Assembly: GCF_003234365.2 (NCBI RefSeq)
Contig: NZ_CP126260.1
Location: forward strand, 1,116,001 to 1,180,000
Length of the DNA stretch: 64,000 nt
Direction: 5' to 3'
DNA from: Curtobacterium sp. MCJR17_020
GTDB taxonomy: Bacteria; Actinomycetota; Actinomycetes; Actinomycetales; Microbacteriaceae
Shown here: piece after piece, positions 59,309 through 64,000 of the stretch
Position numbering within the stretch: position 1 is the first letter of the stretch
Layout of the letters: each line of letters starts with the position of its first letter
Position numbers and translations under genes: made by a program
Notes under the pieces: generated by a model
Seen by the model: only the letters and a program-made list of their open reading frames with translations
Told to the model about the DNA's origin: nothing
The model's database searches: none

Positions 59309-60718
59309 GTGACCGACACCCTCTCCGCGTACCGGAAGACCCTGCCCTACGTCCACGAGTGGGTGTCGTACAAGGTCTGGCAGCTGCGGGTGCCGGGCGT
59401 GCAGGTCGCCATCGGGTTCGGCGGCGAGGTGCTGTTCGACGAGGCCTGGGGCTACGCCGACGTCGAAGCCGGGCGCCGCCTGACCACCACCGACCTGTTC
59501 CGCATCGCCTCGCACTCGAAGACCTTCACCGCGACGGCACTGCTCCAGCTCGCCGAGCGTGGGTCGCTCCGGCTCGACGACACCGTCGGCACGTACATCC
59601 CGGCGCTGGTCGACGGCGGATCTCCGCTCGCCGACGCCACGATCCGTGAGCTCATGGAGATGGGCGCCGGGGTCATCCGCGACGGCCACGACGGCGACTA
59701 CTGGTCGCTCCTGCGCCCGTTCCCCGACGAGCAGGAACTGTTGGCACTCGTGCTCGACCGCGGGCAGAAGGTCCCCACCGGGTCGTCGTTCAACTACTCG
59801 AACCTCGGCTACTCGCTGCTCGGGCTCGTCATCGCCGCGGTCTCCGGCCGGTCCTACAACGACTTCGTCCGCGAGTCGATCACCGAACCCCTGGGCCTGC
59901 GGAACACCGGCCCGGACTGGGACCCCACGCGCGCCGACGACTTCGTGGTCGGCTACACCGGGTTCCACACCGCGCGGCAGCGGCAGCGCATCGACCACGT
60001 GGACACCCACGCCATGGCCGCCGCCACCGGGTTCCACGGCACCGCCTCCGACCTGGTCAAGTACTTCTCGCAGCACGTCATCGGGGCCGGCAGCCTGCTC
60101 GACGACCACTCGAAGCGACTCGCGCAGCGCAAGGCCTGGAGCGCCACCGACGACCCGGCCGCCCGCGGCTACGGCGCCGGGTTCATCGTCGACCGCATCG
60201 GCGGCCGCGAGGTCCGCGGTCACTCCGGCGGGTTCCCCGGGCACATCACGCAGTCGCTGTTCGACCCGGCATCCGGACTCGTCGTGTCCGTGCTGACGAG
60301 CGCCGCCGCCGGTCCCGCCACCCTCATCGCCACCGCCATCGTGCAGATGCTCGACGCCGCGGCGGACACGTCCGCGCCCGGCACCCCCGTGCCCGACGAC
60401 GTCGACACCACCGCCTACACCGGCCGCTTCGCCAACCCGTGGGGCGTCAGCGACATCGCCCGGATCGGCGACCGGCTCGTCGAGGTCGACCCGTCCGGAC
60501 CGGAACCGCTCGACACCCCCACCCGACTCGAGGTCGTCGACGCGGACACGCTCCGGATGACGCACGGCAACCGCTTCGGCTCGATCGACGAGGACATCAC
60601 CTTCACGCGCGACGCCGACCGTACCGTCCGGTCGATCCGCGCCGGTGGTGGCATGACCGAGGAACCCTGGGCGATCCCGACCGAGTCGCCCGAGGTCGCG
60701 GCGGGGCTGGCACCGTGA
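59309..60718 (+). CDS. Beta-lactamase-fold serine hydrolase (class C/DAP-like)
   Basis: A 469-residue penicillin-binding-protein-like hydrolase. The catalytic S-x-x-K is in RIASHSKTFTATALLQL, Y-S-N in FNYSNLGYSLLG and the third motif in RGHSGGFPG, with a lipocalin-like C-terminal domain from about residue 350. Members include D-aminopeptidases, D-Ala-D-Ala carboxypeptidases and esterases. No signal peptide is seen. Placement in the operon suggests hydrolysis of imported peptides, perhaps with D-residues (inference). GTG start with AAAGGA 6 bases upstream. Confidence 0.88.
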   Translation: MTDTLSAYRKTLPYVHEWVSYKVWQLRVPGVQVAIGFGGEVLFDEAWGYADVEAGRRLTTTDLFRIASHSKTFTATALLQLAERGSLRLDDTVGTYIPALVDGGSPLADATIRELMEMGAGVIRDGHDGDYWSLLRPFPDEQELLALVLDRGQKVPTGSSFNYSNLGYSLLGLVIAAVSGRSYNDFVRESITEPLGLRNTGPDWDPTRADDFVVGYTGFHTARQRQRIDHVDTHAMAAATGFHGTASDLVKYFSQHVIGAGSLLDDHSKRLAQRKAWSATDDPAARGYGAGFIVDRIGGREVRGHSGGFPGHITQSLFDPASGLVVSVLTSAAAGPATLIATAIVQMLDAAADTSAPGTPVPDDVDTTAYTGRFANPWGVSDIARIGDRLVEVDPSGPEPLDTPTRLEVVDADTLRMTHGNRFGSIDEDITFTRDADRTVRSIRAGGGMTEEPWAIPTESPEVAAGLAP

Positions 60719-61299
60719 GCGACGTCGACGGTCGGGGCGACGGTGCCGGGCACGACGACGGTGCCCGGCGCGACGACGTCGTGCTCGAACCCGAGCGTCA
60801 GGCGTTCGTCGAGGAGTTCGCCCTCATGCTGAACGACGGTGCGGGCATGGCGCTCACCGACGCCCGCGTGCTCGGCTACCTCATGATGACCCGCGCGCCG
60901 CACTCGTCGTCCGCCGATCTCCAACGCGCCCTCGGCGCCAGCTCGGGCTCGGTCTCGATGGCCACCAGACGGCTCGTCGACTCCGGGTTCGTGAAGCGGC
61001 AGATCGTCGCCGGCGAACGCAGCCACTACTTCCGCGCCGAGGCCGACGTCTGGGGCTCCTGGCTCGCCGGCGAACGGAAGTACCTCGACCGGCAGCGCGA
61101 CATCATCGGACACGGCCTGGCCGTCGTCGAGCACGCCGGCCGCACCGGGGCGGGCGACGTCGACGCCGAGGTCCGCGAGCGCCTGCTCAACGGCCGCGAC
61201 TACATGCAGTGGTTGCGGGGCCACCACCACAAGATGCTCGAGGACTGGGAGGCGTTCAAGGCCGCCCGCGACCGCACCGACCGCTCGGAGACCCCATGA
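60715..61299 (+). CDS. GbsR/MarR-family transcriptional regulator
   Basis: A 194-residue winged-helix protein. A low-complexity Gly/Asp head of about 20 residues is followed by the GbsR-like arrangement (QAFVEEFALMLNDGAGMALTDARVLGYLMM, then SSADLQRALGASSGSVSMATRRLVDSGFVKR as the HTH, and SHYFRAEAD). The GTG overlaps the hydrolase stop and its TGA overlaps the ATPase start, so it is embedded in the operon it probably controls. Confidence 0.9.
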   Translation: MSDVDGRGDGAGHDDGARRDDVVLEPERQAFVEEFALMLNDGAGMALTDARVLGYLMMTRAPHSSSADLQRALGASSGSVSMATRRLVDSGFVKRQIVAGERSHYFRAEADVWGSWLAGERKYLDRQRDIIGHGLAVVEHAGRTGAGDVDAEVRERLLNGRDYMQWLRGHHHKMLEDWEAFKAARDRTDRSETP

Positions 61300-62948
61300 C
61301 CGACGTCCTGACCGTCGACCACCTGTCCGTGACCTTCGACGTCGACGGCGCCGAGGTCCGCGCGGTCGACGACGCCTCGTTCACGGTCGGCCGCGGCGAG
61401 GTCGTCGCCGTCGTCGGGGAGTCCGGATCCGGCAAGAGCATGACGGCGATGACGGCGATGGGGATCGCCCCGGACGGGGCGCGGTCCTCCGGCAGCATCC
61501 GGCTCGGCGACCTCGAGGTGCTCGGCACCGACGAACGCACCCTGCGCGGGGTCCGCGGCCGCAGCGTGTCGATGATCTTCCAGGACCCGTCGGCCGCGCT
61601 CAACCCCGTGTTCACGGTCGGGTTCCAGCTGGCCGAGGCCGTCCGCCGCGCCGACGCCTCGCACGACCGCGCCGCCGTCCGCGAGCGGTCGCTCGAACTC
61701 CTGCGTGCCGTCGAGGTGCCGGAACCCGAACGCCGGCTCGGCCAGTACCCGCACGAGCTCTCCGGCGGACAGGCGCAGCGGGTGATGATCGCGATGGCGC
61801 TCGCCGCCGACCCCGACCTGCTCATCGCCGACGAGCCGACGACCGCACTCGACGTCACGGTGCAGGCCGAGGTGCTCGACGTCCTGCGTGCGCTGCGGGA
61901 ACGCACCGGCACCGCGATCCTCCTCATCACCCACGACATGGGCGTCGTCGCCGACATCGCCGACCGCGTGGTCGTCATGCGCCGCGGTCGCGTCGTCGAG
62001 ACGGGCACCGTCGCCGCGGTCTTCGCCGCACCATCCGCCGACTACACCCGTGACCTGCTCGCTGCGGTCCCACGCATGGGCACCGAGGTCGGCCGGGAGG
62101 CGCGGGTCGACCCCGTCACGGAGGCCCCGTCGGTCGTCCTCGACGTCCGGCACCTCGTGGTCGAGTACGGCGGTGCACTGCGCGGGCGGTTCCGCGCGGT
62201 CGACGACGTGTCGTTCACGGTCGGTCGCGGTGAGATCGTCGGACTCGTGGGCGAGTCTGGCAGCGGCAAGACCACCATCGGCCGCGCCGCCGTGGGGCTC
62301 GCACCGATCACGTCCGGTTCGGTCGTCGTCGAGGGCACCGACGTGGCGGTCGCCCGGCGAGCAGCTCGTCGCGAGATGCGGCGACACGTCGGCGTGGTCT
62401 TCCAGAACCCGCTCCGGTCGCTCAACCCGCGCTACACGGTCGGACAGACCGTCGCCGAGCCGCTCCGGCAGATCCTGCGCCTGCCGTCTGCCCAGATCGA
62501 CGAACGGGTGGACCGGCTCCTCGCCGACGTCGGCCTGGACGGCGGGTACCGCGAGCGCTTCCCGCACGAGCTCTCCGGCGGACAACGGCAGCGCGTCGCG
62601 ATCGCCCGCGCCGTCGCGCTCGACCCCGCACTGCTCATCGCCGACGAGCCGACGAGCGCCCTCGACGTCTCGGTGCAGGCGCGGGTGCTCGACGTCTTCC
62701 GTGAGCTGCAGGAACGCCTCGGCTTCGCGTGCCTGTTCGTCACCCACGACCTGGCCGTGGTCGACACGCTGTGCGACCGGGTCGTCGTGCTGCACGGCGG
62801 GAAGGTCGCCGAGCAGGGGAGTCGTGACGCCATCCTTCGGTCGCCGCAGGACCCCTACACGCGTCGACTCATCCAAGCCGCGCCGGTGCCGGACCCGGAC
62901 GAGCAGGCAGTGCGCCGATCCGAGCGCCTGGCGGCACGGGCCGGCTGA
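61296..62948 (+). CDS. Double ATPase of the peptide ABC transporter (DppD-DppF fusion)
   Basis: A 550-residue protein with two oligopeptide-type ATPase domains. The first has Walker A GESGSGKSMTAM, signature HELSGGQAQRVMIA and Walker B LLIADEPTTALD. The second has GESGSGKTTIGR, HELSGGQRQRVAIA and LLIADEPTSALD. A single gene replaces separate dppD and dppF, as is common in actinobacteria. The ATG overlaps the regulator stop by 4 bases. It ends the operon. Confidence 0.95.
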   Translation: MTDVLTVDHLSVTFDVDGAEVRAVDDASFTVGRGEVVAVVGESGSGKSMTAMTAMGIAPDGARSSGSIRLGDLEVLGTDERTLRGVRGRSVSMIFQDPSAALNPVFTVGFQLAEAVRRADASHDRAAVRERSLELLRAVEVPEPERRLGQYPHELSGGQAQRVMIAMALAADPDLLIADEPTTALDVTVQAEVLDVLRALRERTGTAILLITHDMGVVADIADRVVVMRRGRVVETGTVAAVFAAPSADYTRDLLAAVPRMGTEVGREARVDPVTEAPSVVLDVRHLVVEYGGALRGRFRAVDDVSFTVGRGEIVGLVGESGSGKTTIGRAAVGLAPITSGSVVVEGTDVAVARRAARREMRRHVGVVFQNPLRSLNPRYTVGQTVAEPLRQILRLPSAQIDERVDRLLADVGLDGGYRERFPHELSGGQRQRVAIARAVALDPALLIADEPTSALDVSVQARVLDVFRELQERLGFACLFVTHDLAVVDTLCDRVVVLHGGKVAEQGSRDAILRSPQDPYTRRLIQAAPVPDPDEQAVRRSERLAARAG

Positions 62949-63026
62949 GGGGCGCTCGCCGGCCCTGCGGCCCTGTGGCCCTGCGGCCTCAGCGGCCCTG
63001 TGGCCCTGCGGCTTCAGCGTCGTTGC
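62949..63026. repeat. CCCTGTGGC/CCTGCGG tandem repeats
   Basis: Short tandem units of GGCCCTG(T/C)G make up a two-fold larger repeat ending CGGCCTCAG and CGGCTTCAG. They fill the gap between the converging ATPase and membrane-protein genes. No clear terminator hairpin is formed. Confidence 0.7.
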
Positions 63027-63030
63027 GGAG

Positions 63031-63612
63031 TCAGCGCACCTCGGCCGAGGCCCAGAGCGCGTTCACGCCCCGGCCCACCGGACGCAGGAGCGGGACGGCG
63101 ACGAGCACCGTCGCCGCCAGGTAGGCCACGGTCTGCAGCAGCCCCGGGACGGAGAACGTGATGCCGAGTGCTTCCTGCGGCAGCGCCGTCAGGAGCACCG
63201 TGTTCGACAGCAGCGCGGCGACGAACCACAGCGACGCCGCCACGGCGACGACCCAGCCGAAGGCCCGCTGCACGCCGTCCTCGTTCCGGACGGTCAGCAC
63301 GCCGAACGCCACGAGTGCACCCTGCGCGACGACGACGAGCACCGCGGTGGCCCAGCCCGGCGCCGGCCACAGGAGCGCGAACGCCAGGACCGACACCGCG
63401 AACGCGAGCGCCCGGCGGTCCCGAGCGCGCACCGCGGCGACGAGCACGACCGCACCCGCCAGCCCGGCGAGCGCCGTGGCGACGAGGAGCAGTCCGTTCG
63501 GCAGGTCCCACGGCGCGAGCCAGATCGTCCCCACCAGTCCGCGCGCCCCGAACACGACCGCTGCGACGACCGCCGCGGCCGAGACCACCCGAACCCCCGT
63601 GATGTCCTGCAC
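63031..63612 (-). CDS. Hypothetical membrane protein
   Basis: A 193-residue protein with about six hydrophobic helices (residues 8-25, 36-60, 68-80, 86-108, 118-140 and 155-180), rich in Ala and Val, with no catalytic motif. The start is GTG at 63612, 6 nt after TAGTGT. Function unknown. Confidence 0.75.
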   Translation of the reverse strand: MQDITGVRVVSAAAVVAAVVFGARGLVGTIWLAPWDLPNGLLLVATALAGLAGAVVLVAAVRARDRRALAFAVSVLAFALLWPAPGWATAVLVVVAQGALVAFGVLTVRNEDGVQRAFGWVVAVAASLWFVAALLSNTVLLTALPQEALGITFSVPGLLQTVAYLAATVLVAVPLLRPVGRGVNALWASAEVR

Positions 63613-63618
63613 ACCCGG

Positions 63619-63624
63619 ACACTA
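63619..63624 (-). promoter_or_regulatory. Leaderless -10 box of the membrane protein gene
   Basis: TAGTGT (complement) is 6 nt before the GTG at 63612. Confidence 0.6.
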
Positions 63625-63681
63625 CTCCCGCACCCGTCACGCCGCGATGGTGCCCCGGTAGTCGGCGGAACGGGGGGATAA

Positions 63682-63698
63682 CCCCACCCGGGGTGGGG
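63682..63698. promoter_or_regulatory. CCCCACCC-G-GGGTGGGG palindrome
   Basis: An 8-bp-arm palindrome with a single central base lies about 47 bases before the last gene's ATG and between the divergent genes. It resembles an operator; the surrounding run of G and C tracts is unusual in this window. Confidence 0.45.
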
Positions 63699-63744
63699 AG
63701 GGGGCAGGATGGGGGAACGGCCCCGTGATCGCGAGGCTGGAGTC

Positions 63745-64000
63745 ATGACCGACACCGACCGCCTCGACCAGGCGCGAACCGTCCCGCTGGACGACGTCAC
63801 GCCCTCGCCCGACCAGGCCCAGACCGTCCCGCTGGGCGACTCCGTCCCACCTGGAGCCACCAAGCCGATGCCGCAGTACCCGCGACAGCACGACCAGCAG
63901 ACGCCGCCGGCGTCGTGGGGAGCGACCCCGCCGAACGGATCGGAGCCGGGGGGCGGTCGTGGCGGCAGTGCGGGCTCCGGCATGACCGCCGGCGCGTTCT
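63745..64000 (+). CDS. N-terminal part of a protein with a disordered head (runs off the window)
   Basis: From ATG 63745 the frame is open to the right edge (85 complete codons). The visible part is Pro/Gln/Gly-rich and disordered, with an internal repeat (ARTVPLDD and AQTVPLGD). Heads like this precede a membrane or sensor domain in many actinobacterial proteins; the real domain lies outside the window, so no function is given. The TCATG context has no strong Shine-Dalgarno. Confidence 0.65.
   Translation, partial: MTDTDRLDQARTVPLDDVTPSPDQAQTVPLGDSVPPGATKPMPQYPRQHDQQTPPASWGATPPNGSEPGGGRGGSAGSGMTAGAF

Noticed and set aside
62949..63026. Terminator between the converging genes at 62.9-63.0 kb
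   Set aside because: The sequence is a tandem repeat of GGCCCTG(T/C)G and does not fold into a convincing long stem.

Overview
The window is about 64 kb of very GC-rich DNA with strongly biased third positions, many GTG starts, GTGA/ATGA gene overlaps, mycothiol-linked protein families (a TIGR03086 protein, an Rv2466c-like DsbA protein), an actinobacterial-type Orn, GlbO and Nei2-like glycosylase, and many promoters whose TANNNT -10 box lies 6-7 nt before the start codon (leaderless mRNAs). This points to an actinobacterium, most likely Microbacteriaceae and plausibly Curtobacterium; the genus is an inference. It looks like ordinary chromosome. No transposase, integrase, CRISPR array or phage gene was seen.

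Layout. 1-5.9 kb: end of an MpaB-type oxygenase gene, a small TIGR03086/aldo-keto reductase operon, YceI, an AbiEi/DUF559-like protein and a second aldo-keto reductase. 6.0-14.1 kb: a surface-polysaccharide locus (GtrA, cellulose-synthase-like GT2, GT39, secreted DUF4397 protein, GH8 glucanase, class F sortase, polyprenol-phosphate mannose synthase). 14.2-20.7 kb: the glycogen-to-trehalose operon treX-treY-treZ on the minus strand. 20.8-24.9 kb: a GerW/YtfJ-like protein, then a TPP riboswitch controlling a thiamine-precursor ECF transporter in which two ATPases and the T component are one polypeptide. 25-31 kb: metallopeptidase, acyltransferase-SGNH protein, tRNA-His, orn, a large palindrome block, and an MFS pump with its MarR regulator. 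31.2-35.1 kb: two small proteins and a nonulosonate cassette (neuA, neuB, a DUF6716-like glycosyltransferase). 35.2-53.5 kb: tRNA-Arg and mostly housekeeping genes (msrA, an SSB-like gene, ettA, thioesterases, trHbO, MscS, pepN, rpiB, a Nei2-like glycosylase, an amidohydrolase). 54.3-62.9 kb: a seven-gene peptide-import operon combining a Dpp/Opp-type ABC transporter with an M14 carboxypeptidase, a serine hydrolase and a GbsR/MarR regulator. 63-64 kb: a membrane protein and the start of a further gene.

Most of the unexplained structure is repetitive DNA. At least eleven copies of a roughly 60-bp inverted repeat (arms like GAGCGGGCGAAATGCC and GGCATTTCGCCCGCTC; called family A here) sit between genes, and one copy lies inside the ECF transporter reading frame. 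A second family (family D, arms with CGAGACTCGGG) includes the treZ/ppm convergent terminator and a pair flanking a decayed transporter fragment. A third (family B, core GACGGGAGGC) serves as terminators and also occurs as a perfect palindrome within a predicted coding region. Several copies have an outer arm expanded into short tandem repeats. Also notable are a 71-bp triplication of the 3' end of neuB, and a divergent gene pair whose two ATG codons share one CATG, with a leaderless promoter reading in each direction.
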